The notes: generated by a model from the letters alone, not told the origin. Shown: positions 15,295 to 25,709, numbered from the stretch's first letter. The stretch is 64,000 bases of DNA from Vreelandella halophila (GCF_009856365.1 NZ_WMEX01000006.1:1-64000); one strand, 5' to 3'. Program-made: numbers and translations.

Positions 15295-17262
15295 ATGGCG
15301 TTCAATATCGCACTCAGCGGACTCAATGCGGCCCAGACGGATCTGGACGTGAAAGGCAACAACATCGCCAACGCCAGCACCACGGGCTTCAAGCGCTCGC
15401 GGACGGAGTTTGGTGACCTCTACAGCTCCGGCCTGCAGAACCTGGGCGATACGTCCGCGGGTGATGGGGTCAGCGTTCAGAACACCCGGCAGCTTTTCCA
15501 GCAGGGCAACATCACCGCCACCAGTAATGGCCTGGACATGGCCATTGATGGGGAAGGGTTCTTCGTTCTGGAGGGCGCCAATGGCGAACGCCAGTTCTCG
15601 CGCGCCGGTCAGTTCGGTGTGGACCAGAACGGTTTTGTCACCAATAACCAGGGGGCCCGGGTTCAGGGGTTCCAGGCCAATGAAAGCGGGCAGGTTGGTG
15701 ATGTTCGTGGCGATCTTGAGGTGAACACTGAGAACCTGGCGCCCAAGTCCACCACCAATGTTGCGGCGAATCTTAATCTAGACTCCAGAGAGACGGTGCT
15801 GCGCGTTCAAGCCCAGAGCTATGTTGCTGGCGGGAGTGATGTCAACACGACGAATACTGGGAATCAGGGTATTCCCGAGGCGGGCTGGAGTTACAGTGCT
15901 CCTGACGGCACAAGTGAGGACTTTACCTCACAGGGCGATGTTTCGGCGCGAGAGTTGGCAAGTGAGCTGGATACCCGGGATGGTATTACTGCGACAGCTG
16001 AGCCAACCAGTACTACCTTGCAGAACCTTAATGGTGATGCTTCATGGGATGGTGCCCAACTCACTGTCAATGTAGGTGCCAGCAATTCCGTAACCCTTGA
16101 AAAAGGGACGGATTTTGACAACGCCACTGAGCTTGCCAACGCGCTGAACAATTCAAATATAAGTGGTTTCAACGCCTCGGTTAATTCGGGAGATGTTGAA
16201 CTCAACGATAATGAGGGAAGGAATCTCTCGTTTACCTTGACTGATCCCTCAAGTGGTGCCGGAAGTGGTGATTTCGCTCAAATTGATAGCAGTAATGGCG
16301 GAGCGACGACTCTGGATAGTTCTGATGCGGTAACCGCGGTTGGCACTATTCGCGTGGAGGCCGCTCAGGGCTACTCCATGGAGGGAGCAACAGTTAGTGG
16401 TGTTGATAATAACATTGCTGACACCAAGGTAGATCAGACAAATATAGATCGGAATGCCTTCGATCCTAATGACCCGAATACCTATAATCATTCCACTTCG
16501 ACAACGATCTACGACAGTCTGGGCAACCCGCATGAAATGACCCAGTATTTTGTTAAGCAGTCCCGGGTGGGTAATCCGGATAACTCCTGGAAAAGCTATG
16601 TGGAGATTGATGGCGAGCTGGTTGGCAACACCTCTGAAAACCCCGATGGCGAAGACGGATTTGATCTGGTTTTCCAGAATAACGGGAGCTTGGATACTGC
16701 CGCGTCCGACGATGTGTTAATCAACGACTGGGTTCCCAAGGATCAGGATGGCAACGCTAATGGTGCCGCTGGCCCCAATACTGGTCTTACCGAGCCCCCG
16801 CTGCCCCCGGATTCGAACAGCTCCAACTTCGTCCTTGATTACAGCAACACCACCCAGGTCGGCTCCGGGTTCGCCGTCAATGACCTCCAGCAGAATGGCT
16901 TCGCAACCGGCCGGCTGACGGGACTGGATGTGAGCGAGGAAGGCGTGATCCAGGCGCGTTTCAGCAATGGCGAGTCCGAGGCGCTGGGCCAGATCGCTCT
17001 GGCTAATTTCCGGAACAACGAAGGGCTTGCTCCGGTTGGGGATACCGCCTGGGTTGAAACCATCGACTCCGGCGATGCGGTGATCAGCCGCCCCAATACC
17101 GGTCCCCTGGGCGCAATCCAGTCCAGCTCCGTTGAGGAATCCAACGTCGATCTCTCCGAGCAGCTCGTGGGTCTGATTACCGCCCAGCGGAACTTCCAGG
17201 CCAACTCCAAGACCATTGAGACCTCGGACCAGATCACCCAGACCATCATCAACCTGCGGTAA
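15295..17262 (+). CDS. flgE: flagellar hook protein FlgE, enlarged
   Basis: 655 residues, well above the roughly 400-460 of E. coli and Pseudomonas. The N-terminus (MAFNIALSGLNAAQTDLDVK, then GNNIANASTTGFKRSRTEF) and the C-terminus (VDLSEQLVGLITAQRNFQAN) are canonical. The enlargement lies at about residues 170-420, where the DNA (about 15760-16540) becomes AT-richer with codons rare in the flanks (AGA, ATA). This segment is rich in Asn, Asp, Ser and Thr and contains ARELASELDTRDGITATAEP, which resembles a segment of FlgK here. It should be the exposed outer part of the hook, free to vary. Confidence 0.94.
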   Translation: MAFNIALSGLNAAQTDLDVKGNNIANASTTGFKRSRTEFGDLYSSGLQNLGDTSAGDGVSVQNTRQLFQQGNITATSNGLDMAIDGEGFFVLEGANGERQFSRAGQFGVDQNGFVTNNQGARVQGFQANESGQVGDVRGDLEVNTENLAPKSTTNVAANLNLDSRETVLRVQAQSYVAGGSDVNTTNTGNQGIPEAGWSYSAPDGTSEDFTSQGDVSARELASELDTRDGITATAEPTSTTLQNLNGDASWDGAQLTVNVGASNSVTLEKGTDFDNATELANALNNSNISGFNASVNSGDVELNDNEGRNLSFTLTDPSSGAGSGDFAQIDSSNGGATTLDSSDAVTAVGTIRVEAAQGYSMEGATVSGVDNNIADTKVDQTNIDRNAFDPNDPNTYNHSTSTTIYDSLGNPHEMTQYFVKQSRVGNPDNSWKSYVEIDGELVGNTSENPDGEDGFDLVFQNNGSLDTAASDDVLINDWVPKDQDGNANGAAGPNTGLTEPPLPPDSNSSNFVLDYSNTTQVGSGFAVNDLQQNGFATGRLTGLDVSEEGVIQARFSNGESEALGQIALANFRNNEGLAPVGDTAWVETIDSGDAVISRPNTGPLGAIQSSSVEESNVDLSEQLVGLITAQRNFQANSKTIETSDQITQTIINLR

Positions 17263-17301
17263 TCCCACAGGTTGAGGACTGAATGAGCACAGGAGGGTTC
17301 C

Positions 17302-18054
17302 ATGGACCGCTCGCTCTACATTTCGATGACCGGCGCCAAGCAGAACATGTACGCGCAGCAGGTCAACGCCAACAACCTGGCGAACGCGGACACTACCGGG
17401 TTCAAGCAGGACTTCGCCAATGCCCGCAGCATGCCGGTATACGGCGAGCATCATCCGTCCCGGGCCTATGCCATGACGGAGAACCCGGGGGCGGATCTGA
17501 GCCATGGCCCCATGAAGCAGACCGGTCGCTCCCTGGATATCGCCATCAAGGGCGACGGTTGGCTGGCGGTGGAGCCGGAACCCGGTGATGAGGCCTATAC
17601 CCGTGCCGGAAGCCTTCAGGTTGATGCCAATGGCATCCTGCGTAACGGCGAAGGGCTGCCGGTCATGGGTAACGGAGGCCCGGTTGCCGTGCCGCCGGCG
17701 GATAAGATCGAGATCGGCTCGGATGGCACGCTTTCAGTCGTTCCAGCCGGGGCGCCCAGTGACCAGCTGGTGGAAGTGGACCGGCTCAAGCTGGTGGACC
17801 CGGGGGAGGACCAGATCCAGAAGGGGGATGACGGTCTTTTCCGTCTTAAACCGGATGCCGACCAGCAGGGCCCCCTGCAGCCGGACGGCGATGTCCAGGT
17901 GGTCAGCGGGTTTCTGGAGGGCTCCAACGTCTCCGCCGTGGAATCCATGATCCAGAACCTGCAGCTTTCCCGCCAGTACGAGATGCAGGTCAAGGCCATG
18001 CAGACCGCCGACGAGAACAGCCAGAGCGTGGCACGCTTGTTGCAAGACCTCTGA
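17302..18054 (+). CDS. flgF: flagellar basal-body rod protein FlgF
   Basis: 250 residues, ATG at 17302 with an AGGAGGG ribosome site. It begins MDRSLYISMTGAKQNMYAQQ, followed by the axial motif NANNLANADTTGFKQDFANA, and ends with the SRQYEMQVKAMQTADENSQ helix. FlgF sits between the proximal rod and the distal rod FlgG; the length is normal. Confidence 0.95.
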   Translation: MDRSLYISMTGAKQNMYAQQVNANNLANADTTGFKQDFANARSMPVYGEHHPSRAYAMTENPGADLSHGPMKQTGRSLDIAIKGDGWLAVEPEPGDEAYTRAGSLQVDANGILRNGEGLPVMGNGGPVAVPPADKIEIGSDGTLSVVPAGAPSDQLVEVDRLKLVDPGEDQIQKGDDGLFRLKPDADQQGPLQPDGDVQVVSGFLEGSNVSAVESMIQNLQLSRQYEMQVKAMQTADENSQSVARLLQDL

Positions 18055-18141
18055 TGGAAACGTCATGGGTGACGGAAAAGCGGCAACCCGATGCCGCCCG
18101 CCCGGAAGGGCGCCTCACCCACGCGATCGGAGGACAGAACA

Positions 18142-18927
18142 ATGCATCCAGCACTTTGGGTCAGCAAGACCGGCCTCGCCGCTCAGGACAAGCAGCTGAG
18201 CACCATCTCCAACAACCTGGCGAACGTCAATACCACCGGATTCAAGCGTGACCGGGCCAATTTCCAGGATCTGATGTACCAGACGGAGCGCCAGCCCGGC
18301 GGCCTGTCTTCCCAGAATACGGAATTGCCTTCCGGGCTGCAGCTGGGTACTGGTGTACGCGTTGCGGCCACCAGCAAGGAGCATACCCAGGGGGACATGA
18401 AGGTCACGGACCAGTCCCTGGACCTGGCCATTGACGGCGATGGCTTCTTCCAGGTGCTCAAGCCGGATGGTGAGATCGCCTACACCCGCAATGGTGAATT
18501 CCAGCTCAATTCCGAGGGCGATATTGTCACGCCCAACGGCAACCCGCTGGAACCCAACATCAACGTTCCCGAAGATGCCACTTCCGTGACCATCGGACGT
18601 GACGGCACTGTCAGCGCCAAGATTGCCAACGAGCCGGAACCGCAGCAGCTGGGCCAGATCGAGCTGGCGGATTTCGTGAACCCCCAGGGGCTTCAGGCCA
18701 TAGGCAGCAACCTCTATCAGGAGACCGCGGCCAGCGGGGACCCGTTGATCGGGGAGGCCGGCATTGACGGCATCGGCACCATCGAGCAGGGCATGCTGGA
18801 GGGCTCCAATGTGGAGGTGGTCGAGGAAATGGTGAACATGATCACCACCCAGCGGGCCTACGAGATGAACTCCAAGGTCGTGTCCTCCTCGGATCAGATG
18901 CTCCAGTTCATTACCCAGAACCTGTAA
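18142..18927 (+). CDS. flgG: flagellar basal-body rod protein FlgG (distal rod)
   Basis: 261 residues from the ATG at 18142, which has GGAGGA upstream; a longer frame from 18091 is not supported. It begins MHPALWVSKTGLAAQDKQLS and shows SNNLANVNTTGFKRDRANFQ and the FlgG-type ending EMVNMITTQRAYEMNSKVVS. The length equals that of E. coli FlgG, in keeping with the tight length control of the distal rod. Confidence 0.96.
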   Translation: MHPALWVSKTGLAAQDKQLSTISNNLANVNTTGFKRDRANFQDLMYQTERQPGGLSSQNTELPSGLQLGTGVRVAATSKEHTQGDMKVTDQSLDLAIDGDGFFQVLKPDGEIAYTRNGEFQLNSEGDIVTPNGNPLEPNINVPEDATSVTIGRDGTVSAKIANEPEPQQLGQIELADFVNPQGLQAIGSNLYQETAASGDPLIGEAGIDGIGTIEQGMLEGSNVEVVEEMVNMITTQRAYEMNSKVVSSSDQMLQFITQNL

Positions 18928-18952
18928 CGCCTCGGGTAGGGGGAGAACCGTT

Positions 18953-19639
18953 ATGACCAAGCCGTCCATACTGCTCAAAAGGGCCGCGTTGCTGATCCTG
19001 ATGGTGACGCTGGCGGGCTGCCAGGCGATGACCCGTGAGCGGGCCAAGCCAGGTGATCCCGCGTTCGCGCCGGTGGAGCCAGAGGCCATGATGGCGGATC
19101 AGCCGGTCAACGGCTCCATTTACCAGAACTCCCGCAGGCATAACCTGTTCAGCGACAGCAAGGCGCTGAATGTCGGGGATGTTGTGACGGTGCAGCTACA
19201 GGAAAGCACATCGGCCTCCAAGACATCCAACACGAGCATCGCGAAGGACAGTGAAACAGGCCTTGAAGCGCCATCGGTGCTGGGTCAGACCGGTTTGGAT
19301 ATCGGGACCGATGTGGGGCAGGACCGGCAGTTCGACGGCGAGGCCGAGGCGGATCAGAGCAACCAGATCACTGGCAGCATCACGGTCACCGTGGTGGAGG
19401 TCATGCCCAATGGTGTGTTGCGGGTGCGCGGTGAGAAATGGCTGGAGCTGACCCAGGGCAAGGAATACGTGCGGGTGTCCGGTCTCATCCGCCAGCAGGA
19501 CATCGGTTCGGATAACCGGGTGAGTTCCCGCCGGATCGCGGACGCGCGGATTTCCTATGGCGGGACCGGCGACTTTGATCAGGCCAACCGCATGGGCTGG
19601 CTGACCCGCTTCTTCAACAGTGAATGGTGGCCGCTTTGA
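18953..19639 (+). CDS. flgH: flagellar L-ring lipoprotein FlgH
   Basis: 228 residues. The signal peptide ends in the lipobox LAGC (residues 19-22), placing it in the outer membrane. The conserved body includes [14 protein letters not shown]-like sequence ([20 protein letters not shown]) and [20 protein letters not shown] with [20 protein letters not shown]. It forms the L ring around the rod. The 3' end overlaps the longest open frame of flgI but not its likely start. Confidence 0.95.
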   Translation: MTKPSILLKRAALLILMVTLAGCQAMTRERAKPGDPAFAPVEPEAMMADQPVNGSIYQNSRRHNLFSDSKALNVGDVVTVQLQESTSASKTSNTSIAKDSETGLEAPSVLGQTGLDIGTDVGQDRQFDGEAEADQSNQITGSITVTVVEVMPNGVLRVRGEKWLELTQGKEYVRVSGLIRQQDIGSDNRVSSRRIADARISYGGTGDFDQANRMGWLTRFFNSEWWPL

Positions 19640-19662
19640 GGTTTCGTACAGGAGGGTTTGCC

Positions 19663-20757
19663 ATGTGGAACCGGATTGCCGCGGTATTGATGCTGGCAGT
19701 GATGGTCGCCACACCGGTCCAGGCCGACCGGCTCAAGGATCTGACCTCGGTCAAGGGCGTGCGCGACAACCAGCTGGTCGGTTACGGCCTGGTGGTGGGA
19801 CTTGATGGCAGCGGGGATGGAGCGCCGTTCACGAACCAGAGCCTGCGCAACATGATGGATCAGTTCGGCATCACTATTCCGCCGGGCGTTGACCCCGGTG
19901 CGGACAACGTCGCGGCCGTCATGGTCACGGCGGATCTGCAGCCCTTTGCCAGCCCCGGCCAGGAAATTGACGTCACCGTCTCCTCGGTGGGCGATGCGGA
20001 CAGCCTGCGCGGCGGCACGCTTCTGATGACACCGCTGCAGGGGGCGGACGGAAAGACCTATGCCATGGCCCAGGGAAGTCTCGTGGTCGGGGGCTTCGGC
20101 GCCGAGGGTCAGGACGGCTCTTCGATTTCCGTGAACATTCCCAGTGTCGGGCGTATTCCCCAGGGCGCGACCGTTGAACGCCGCGTACCTACCGCCTTTT
20201 CGGAAGGGGACACCATCACCCTGAACCTGCGTAATCCGGATTTCACCACGGCGCGCCGGGTGGTTGAGGCGATCAACAACAAGCTCGGCGCGGAGACGGC
20301 GTATGCGAAGAATGCCTCGTCCGTGCGGGTGCGGGCGCCCCGGGATGCCTCACAGCGCGTCAGCTTCCTCTCCATCGTGGAGAACATTGAGGTCTCGCCG
20401 GCGGAGGAAGCCGCCAAGGTGGTGATCAACTCACGCACCGGCACCATCGTGGTGGGTCAGAACGTCAAGGTGAGCCCGGCAGCGGTCACGCACGGCAATC
20501 TCAGCGTGACTATTACCGAGAACCCGGAAGCGGTGGCCCCGGGCCTTTTCGGCGAGGGCGACCCGGTCGTTGTTCCGCAGACGGATGTGGCCATCGAGCA
20601 GGAGGAAGCCCGCATGTTCAAGTTCGGGCCGGCGGTCACTCTGAACGAGATCGTGCAGTCCGTGAACCAGGTGGGCGCAGCACCCGGCGACATCATGGCG
20701 GTGCTCGAGGCTCTCAAACAGTCCGGCGCGCTGCGGGCGGAACTGATCGTTATCTGA
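19663..20757 (+). CDS. flgI: flagellar P-ring protein FlgI
   Basis: 364 residues from the ATG at 19663, with GGAGGG eight bases before it. A cleavable signal peptide ([20 protein letters not shown], cut after A) directs it to the periplasm. The mature start [20 protein letters not shown] and [11 protein letters not shown] are the family hallmarks, and the C-terminus [20 protein letters not shown] is also typical. It assembles the P ring in the peptidoglycan layer, normally with help from FlgA, which is not in this window. Confidence 0.96.
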   Translation: MWNRIAAVLMLAVMVATPVQADRLKDLTSVKGVRDNQLVGYGLVVGLDGSGDGAPFTNQSLRNMMDQFGITIPPGVDPGADNVAAVMVTADLQPFASPGQEIDVTVSSVGDADSLRGGTLLMTPLQGADGKTYAMAQGSLVVGGFGAEGQDGSSISVNIPSVGRIPQGATVERRVPTAFSEGDTITLNLRNPDFTTARRVVEAINNKLGAETAYAKNASSVRVRAPRDASQRVSFLSIVENIEVSPAEEAAKVVINSRTGTIVVGQNVKVSPAAVTHGNLSVTITENPEAVAPGLFGEGDPVVVPQTDVAIEQEEARMFKFGPAVTLNEIVQSVNQVGAAPGDIMAVLEALKQSGALRAELIVI

Positions 20758-20767
20758 GGTTGAAGCC

Positions 20768-21754
20768 ATGATCCAGTCATCTGCAGGCGGTACCAGCGAC
20801 GCGCATATCTACACCGACATGAGCGCCATGAGCGATCTCAAGCGGCTGGCCGATACCGATCGTGATCAGGCGCTCGAAAAGGTTGCCAAGCAGTTTGAGG
20901 CCCTGTTCCTGCAGCAGATGATGAAGTCCATGCGTTCGGCCAACGAGGTGTTCAGCGAGGGCAACTACCTGAACAGCCAGGAGACCGAGCAGTACCAGGA
21001 CATGTTCGACAAGCAGCTAACCCTGAGCCTGACCCAGGAGCGCAGCATCGGCATCGCCGATCAGCTGGTGCGCCAGCTGGGCGGAGGAGAACAGGGCGCT
21101 GACCGCCCGGACGCAAGGACGAGCATAACTGATTACAGCCGCCAGATGCCGGCTCCGGATCCGCAGCTGGCGGAGCGTGTGGACGAGGTCCGCCAGATGA
21201 TGCCGGAAGAGGGTAATGCCAGCTCTGACTCTGCTGCGGGCAGCGGCAACGAGCTGCCGGAACAGTTTAAGGGGCCGGAGCACTTTGTTCAGGAGCTCAG
21301 CCCCATTGCCCGTGATGTCAGTGAGCAGACCGGTGTGCCGGCGCAGGTGATGATCGCGCAGGCCGCGCTGGAAACCGGCTGGGGGCGCAACATGATCGGC
21401 GGTGAGCAGGAACCCAGTCGCAACCTGTTCGGCATCAAGGCGGATGAGCGCTGGAACGGGGATAAGGTCGAGATCACCACCACCGAATACCGGGATGGGC
21501 TGCCGCTGAAGGAGAAGGCGGATTTCCGCGCCTACCCGGATTACACCAGCAGCTTCGAGGACTACGCCAGCTTCCTGAACGAGAACCCGCGCTACCAGAA
21601 GGTACTGCAGCAGGCGGATGACCCGCAGGCCTTCGCCCAGGCGCTCCAGGATGCCGGTTACGCCACGGACCCAGCCTATGCCGACAAGATCCAGAACATC
21701 ATGGAGCGGCCCACGCTGGGCGCCGTGATCGATGACGGGACGGAAGGGGAGTAA
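20768..21754 (+). CDS. flgJ: flagellar rod-cap / peptidoglycan hydrolase FlgJ
   Basis: 328 residues, dual-domain form. Residues 1-105 are the rod-binding domain (VAKQFEALFLQQMMKSMRSA, YLNSQETEQYQDMFDKQLT). After a Pro/Ser-rich linker, residues 160-320 form the glucosaminidase domain with the catalytic glutamate Glu202 in AALETGWGRNMIGG and NLFGIKADERWNG downstream. It caps the rod and opens the peptidoglycan for it. Single-domain FlgJ exists in alpha- and delta-proteobacteria; the fused form fits a gammaproteobacterium. Confidence 0.95.
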   Translation: MIQSSAGGTSDAHIYTDMSAMSDLKRLADTDRDQALEKVAKQFEALFLQQMMKSMRSANEVFSEGNYLNSQETEQYQDMFDKQLTLSLTQERSIGIADQLVRQLGGGEQGADRPDARTSITDYSRQMPAPDPQLAERVDEVRQMMPEEGNASSDSAAGSGNELPEQFKGPEHFVQELSPIARDVSEQTGVPAQVMIAQAALETGWGRNMIGGEQEPSRNLFGIKADERWNGDKVEITTTEYRDGLPLKEKADFRAYPDYTSSFEDYASFLNENPRYQKVLQQADDPQAFAQALQDAGYATDPAYADKIQNIMERPTLGAVIDDGTEGE

Positions 21755-21760
21755 GCTGCC

Positions 21761-24412
21761 ATGAGTCTGCTGAATACGGGCCTGACCGGGATCCTGTCCA
21801 ACCAGAAGGCACTGGAGACCACCAGTAACAACATCACCAACGCCAATACGCCCGGCTACAGCCGGCAGCGGGCGGATTTCGTCTCCAATCCCTCCCAGGC
21901 TACAGGGAGTGGTTACATTGGACAGGGCGTTAACGTTGCCGACATACAGCGCCTCAACGATGAATTCATCAATACCCAGCTGCGTTCAGACACCACCCTT
22001 CATTCGGAACAGACTGCCCTGGTCGAGAACCTGAATGGCATGGACGATCTCCTGGGGAACGAGAAAACCGGCCTTAACCAGGCCCTGACCCAGTTCTTCG
22101 GCACCCTCCAGGATGCAGCAGAGAGCCCGGCCTCCAGCTCGCTGCGCGAGCAGGCGCTGAATCAGGCCGATAACCTGGTGGCACGGTTCAAGTCCGTGGA
22201 CAGTCAGCTGCGTTCCCGAGAGCAGACCGTGGATGACCGCATTTCCGCGAATCTGAACGAGATCAACTCGCTAGCGGATGGTATCGCGGAGCTCAATCTC
22301 AAGATCGCGGAGTCACCGGGGCGTGCCAGTGGGCGCGATGCCAACGAGCTTCTGGACAAGCGGGACGAGAAGCTGCGGCAGCTTTCGGAGCTGGTGCAGG
22401 TCCAGACCAATGAGAACAACGACGGCACCGTTGATGTGAGCATCGGCAAGGGCCAGGGCATTGTCAGCAAGGGCAACAGCGCCACGCTGCGCCTTTCCGG
22501 CAGCACCGAGCAGGCGGGCCGTCGGGAAGTGCTGCTGGAGGGCGTTGGTCGCGATCGGGCCATCACCCATGAGATCACGGGTGGTGCCTTGGGTGGCAAC
22601 CTGACCTTCCGGGACGAGATCCTGGAGCCGACCCTGAATGGGATCGGGCGGATCGCCATTGGGTTGTCCGAGCGCATGAACGAGCAGCACCAGCTGGGCC
22701 AGGATCTTAATGGCAACCTGGGGGGCAACTTCTTTCGCGATATCAACTCGGAAAGCCTGGCCCGTGGGCGGATCACGCCGTCCGCTGAAACCGCCGAAAG
22801 CGGTAACCGGCAGGCCCGTGTAAACATCACCGACAGCAGCAAGCTGGATACCCGCTCCTACACACTGGAATTCACCGGCCCGGACGATCAGCAGTACCGC
22901 ATCCGCGACGCCACCAGCGGGGAACTGGTGAAAACCGGCAGCATCAGTGACAGCCGGCCCTCGACCATCTCCATGGAAGGCTTTGAGATCGAGCTGGAAT
23001 CCGGCGATTTCCAGCAGGGCGATGAGTTCACCATCCGGCCCACCTACAATGGCGCCCGGGATATGGCGACGGAAATTGTGGCCGGTGAACAGATCGCCCT
23101 GGCAGCCCCCATCCGCGCCGAGGCCAGCAGTGGCAACCAGGGGACCGGGCAGATCACCCAGGGAACCATGCTCAACATCCGCGATCCGGAGACCGGCCGC
23201 CGGCTGGATGCCCTGGACGAGAACGGCAACCTTGATCCGCCCATGGAGATCCGGTTCCTTTCGGAGAACCGCTATGAGGTGGTGGACGTTTCCGACCCTG
23301 CCAACCCCAAGCCACTGGATCCGCCCATGAACAATGTGCGGTTTGAGCCCGGGAAGACGAATACGGTGTTCAGCGGAGATCCGGGGGCGCGGGTTGTGAC
23401 AGCATCCGGGCCCCAGGGTGTGGGTCCACAGGTCGGGACGGACAATGGCTATACCGGGCAGACGCTGGAAATCCGGACCCGGGATCCGGAAACCGGTGTG
23501 GTTTCCACACAGCCACCGCTCGACATCAATTCTGACGAATCGGCCCAGTCCATTGCGGATAAACTCAGTGGTCGCTCAGGCGTCCAGGCAACCGCTTACA
23601 CGGAAGCACGTCTGACGTTTTCTGGCTCAGATGCAGAGATCGACATCAACGGTGTGACGCTTGATATCGATGGTCCACTCAATTCCGATTCCGTGGAAGA
23701 TGCGATCAATAACAACAATGACTTTGCCTCGCTGGATCTGGATGTAATCAACGATGGTTCATCAATAAAGCTTCGCTCAAACACGGGTGCGGATATCAAC
23801 GTTGGGTTTGATGATCAGGGTACTGGGGGCGGGGTTGCGATAGAGAAGCCTGATCCTTATGAATCCGGCACCACAGGCGCGACGGTTAATCTACCTGCAG
23901 ATGGCGCGGAAGCAACTGTCGGGGGCTATGTGGATACAACCCTCGCCGATGGTGTGCGTCTGACCGCCGATAATGATGGAGTCTTCGACCAGGCCCCCAG
24001 CAGTGAGCCCGCCTACAAAGGCTTCCAGTTCGAACTCAGCGGCAACCCGGAGGCCGGTGACAGCTTCCGCCTTGAAACCAACGAGGGTGGCACCTCGGAT
24101 AACCGTAACGGCCTGGCGCTGGGCGACCTGAACGCCAAGAATTACCTCGATAACGGCAATTTCAGCTTCACGGACGCCTATGGTTCCGTGGTCGAGGATG
24201 TGGGCTCGCGCACCCAGACTGCCCAGGTGGACAAGGAAGCAGCGGGGACGCTCATGGAGCAGTCCCAGAAACAGTGGGAGGAGCAGTCCGGCGTTAATCT
24301 GGACGAAGAAGCCGGCAGGCTCATCCAGTTCCAGAACGCCTACAGCGCCTCATCGCAGGTGGTCTCGGTAGCCCGGGACCTGTTCAATACCCTGCTCGGC
24401 ACCTTCAACTAA
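21761..24412 (+). CDS. flgK: flagellar hook-associated protein FlgK (HAP1), enlarged
   Basis: 883 residues compared with about 550 in E. coli. The N-terminus (MSLLNTGLTGILSNQKALET, NNITNANTPGYSRQRADF) and C-terminus (VNLDEEAGRLIQFQNAYSAS, SVARDLFNTLLGTFN) are canonical HAP1. Two extra stretches sit in the exposed middle: about residues 345-560 and 560-750. The second is AT-richer (about 23520-23960) and contains AQSIADKLSGRSGVQATAYT and several flagellin-IN-like elements; it resembles the FlgE insert. FlgK forms the hook-filament junction. Confidence 0.94.
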   Translation: MSLLNTGLTGILSNQKALETTSNNITNANTPGYSRQRADFVSNPSQATGSGYIGQGVNVADIQRLNDEFINTQLRSDTTLHSEQTALVENLNGMDDLLGNEKTGLNQALTQFFGTLQDAAESPASSSLREQALNQADNLVARFKSVDSQLRSREQTVDDRISANLNEINSLADGIAELNLKIAESPGRASGRDANELLDKRDEKLRQLSELVQVQTNENNDGTVDVSIGKGQGIVSKGNSATLRLSGSTEQAGRREVLLEGVGRDRAITHEITGGALGGNLTFRDEILEPTLNGIGRIAIGLSERMNEQHQLGQDLNGNLGGNFFRDINSESLARGRITPSAETAESGNRQARVNITDSSKLDTRSYTLEFTGPDDQQYRIRDATSGELVKTGSISDSRPSTISMEGFEIELESGDFQQGDEFTIRPTYNGARDMATEIVAGEQIALAAPIRAEASSGNQGTGQITQGTMLNIRDPETGRRLDALDENGNLDPPMEIRFLSENRYEVVDVSDPANPKPLDPPMNNVRFEPGKTNTVFSGDPGARVVTASGPQGVGPQVGTDNGYTGQTLEIRTRDPETGVVSTQPPLDINSDESAQSIADKLSGRSGVQATAYTEARLTFSGSDAEIDINGVTLDIDGPLNSDSVEDAINNNNDFASLDLDVINDGSSIKLRSNTGADINVGFDDQGTGGGVAIEKPDPYESGTTGATVNLPADGAEATVGGYVDTTLADGVRLTADNDGVFDQAPSSEPAYKGFQFELSGNPEAGDSFRLETNEGGTSDNRNGLALGDLNAKNYLDNGNFSFTDAYGSVVEDVGSRTQTAQVDKEAAGTLMEQSQKQWEEQSGVNLDEEAGRLIQFQNAYSASSQVVSVARDLFNTLLGTFN

Positions 24413-24424
24413 GGGAGGCGGATC

Positions 24425-25645
24425 ATGCGTGTTTCCACCAGCCAGATCTTCAACCAGGGGATCCAGCAGTTCCAGAACCTTAACGCCCAGCAGGCGCGTA
24501 CCCAGGAGCAGGTGGCCACTGGCAAGGAGGTGCTCAGCCCCTCTGATGACCCGGTGGCGTCCACCCGTATCGTTCAGCTCAAGGATGACCTGGCGCGCAG
24601 CGAGCAGTACCAGGATACTCTGGACATGACACAGACCCGGCTGGAACGGGAGGACGGGACGCTCTCCAGCTATACGGATGCGCTGGCGCGTACCCGCGAA
24701 CTGATGGTCCAGGCGGGCAGTGGTTCTCTGAGTGAGTCGGATCGTGAGTCCATCGCCCAGGAGCTGCGGCAGGTGAAGGGGCAGATGGTCAGCCTGGCCA
24801 ACACCCAGGGCCCGGAAGGCGAGTTCCTGTTTGCCGGTTTCCAGGGCGGGGAAAAGCCGTTTGGCGAGGATGTGTCCGGCAACATTGAGTACCGGGGCGA
24901 TTCCGGCGAGCGTTCAGTGCAGATCGATGACGGGGTCACGATCAAGGTGAACGACAATGGCCGGGAGACGTTCGAGGCCATTCCCAGCGACCGGCCCACG
25001 TTCAATACCCGTGCGGCCCAGAATAACGAGGGCAGCGGCCGGATCAGCAGCGGCGTTGTAACCGACCGGGAGGAGTTCGAGCAATTCTACCCAGACGACC
25101 TGGTGGTTACTTTCGACGAGGTTAGCGGGAACACCGAATACACCGTCAAATCCCAGAGAACGGGTGAGGAGTTCATTTCGGGTGAGGATTATGTGAGCGG
25201 CAATCCCATCGAAGTGAATGGAATGCGGTTTGAGGTCAGCGGTGAGCCGAAAAAGGATGATAGCTTTACGGTGACCAGTGGCGACCAGCAGAGCATCTTC
25301 GGCACCATGGAGAAGATGATCGAGGGGCTTGAGACACACCCCAATACCCCGGAAGGGCGCGAAGCGCTTGAGGATACCATCGACCAGGGTCTGGCCAACC
25401 TGCAGAACGCCGAGGACCGGGCCACGGAAATCCAGGCCGGCGTGGGTACACGCCTGAATACCGTGGAAAGCACCAAAGAGTTCCTGAAGGACAGCGATCT
25501 TCTGGCCCAGGAGACCCTGTCAGACCTGGAAGATGTGGATTATGCCGAGGCCATCAGCCGTCTGACCCAGCAGAACTTCACGCTCCAGGCGGCCCAGCAG
25601 TCGTTCGCCCGGATCTCACGTCTGTCGCTGTTCGATGCGCTGTGA
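24425..25645 (+). CDS. flgL: flagellar hook-associated protein FlgL (HAP3)
   Basis: 406 residues, longer than the 317 of E. coli through an insert around residues 170-280. The N-terminus MRVSTSQIFNQGIQQFQNLN with the flagellin-like coiled coil (TGKEVLSPSDDPVASTRIVQ) and the C-terminal LTQQNFTLQAAQQSFARISR are conserved. FlgL is the second hook-filament junction protein. It is the last gene of the operon; the tRNA-Leu promoter starts at the very next base, so flg transcription may run into the tRNA. Confidence 0.94.
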   Translation: MRVSTSQIFNQGIQQFQNLNAQQARTQEQVATGKEVLSPSDDPVASTRIVQLKDDLARSEQYQDTLDMTQTRLEREDGTLSSYTDALARTRELMVQAGSGSLSESDRESIAQELRQVKGQMVSLANTQGPEGEFLFAGFQGGEKPFGEDVSGNIEYRGDSGERSVQIDDGVTIKVNDNGRETFEAIPSDRPTFNTRAAQNNEGSGRISSGVVTDREEFEQFYPDDLVVTFDEVSGNTEYTVKSQRTGEEFISGEDYVSGNPIEVNGMRFEVSGEPKKDDSFTVTSGDQQSIFGTMEKMIEGLETHPNTPEGREALEDTIDQGLANLQNAEDRATEIQAGVGTRLNTVESTKEFLKDSDLLAQETLSDLEDVDYAEAISRLTQQNFTLQAAQQSFARISRLSLFDAL

Positions 25646-25673
25646 TTGACGCGGCGCAGACCGCGCGTATAAT
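25646..25673 (+). promoter_or_regulatory. sigma-70 promoter of tRNA-Leu
   Basis: TTGACG (25646-25651), a 16-base spacer and a perfect TATAAT (25668-25673). The GC-rich CCGGCGG after the -10 is the discriminator type of stringently controlled stable-RNA promoters. The -35 begins directly after the flgL stop codon. Confidence 0.85.
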
Positions 25674-25709
25674 CCGGCGGTCACTGCCCACCGCAGTGAA
25701 CCAGCCTTG

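Noticed and set aside
18054-18251. Short frame between flgF and flgG as a separate gene
   Set aside because: It overlaps the real flgG start in another frame and has no ribosome site of its own.
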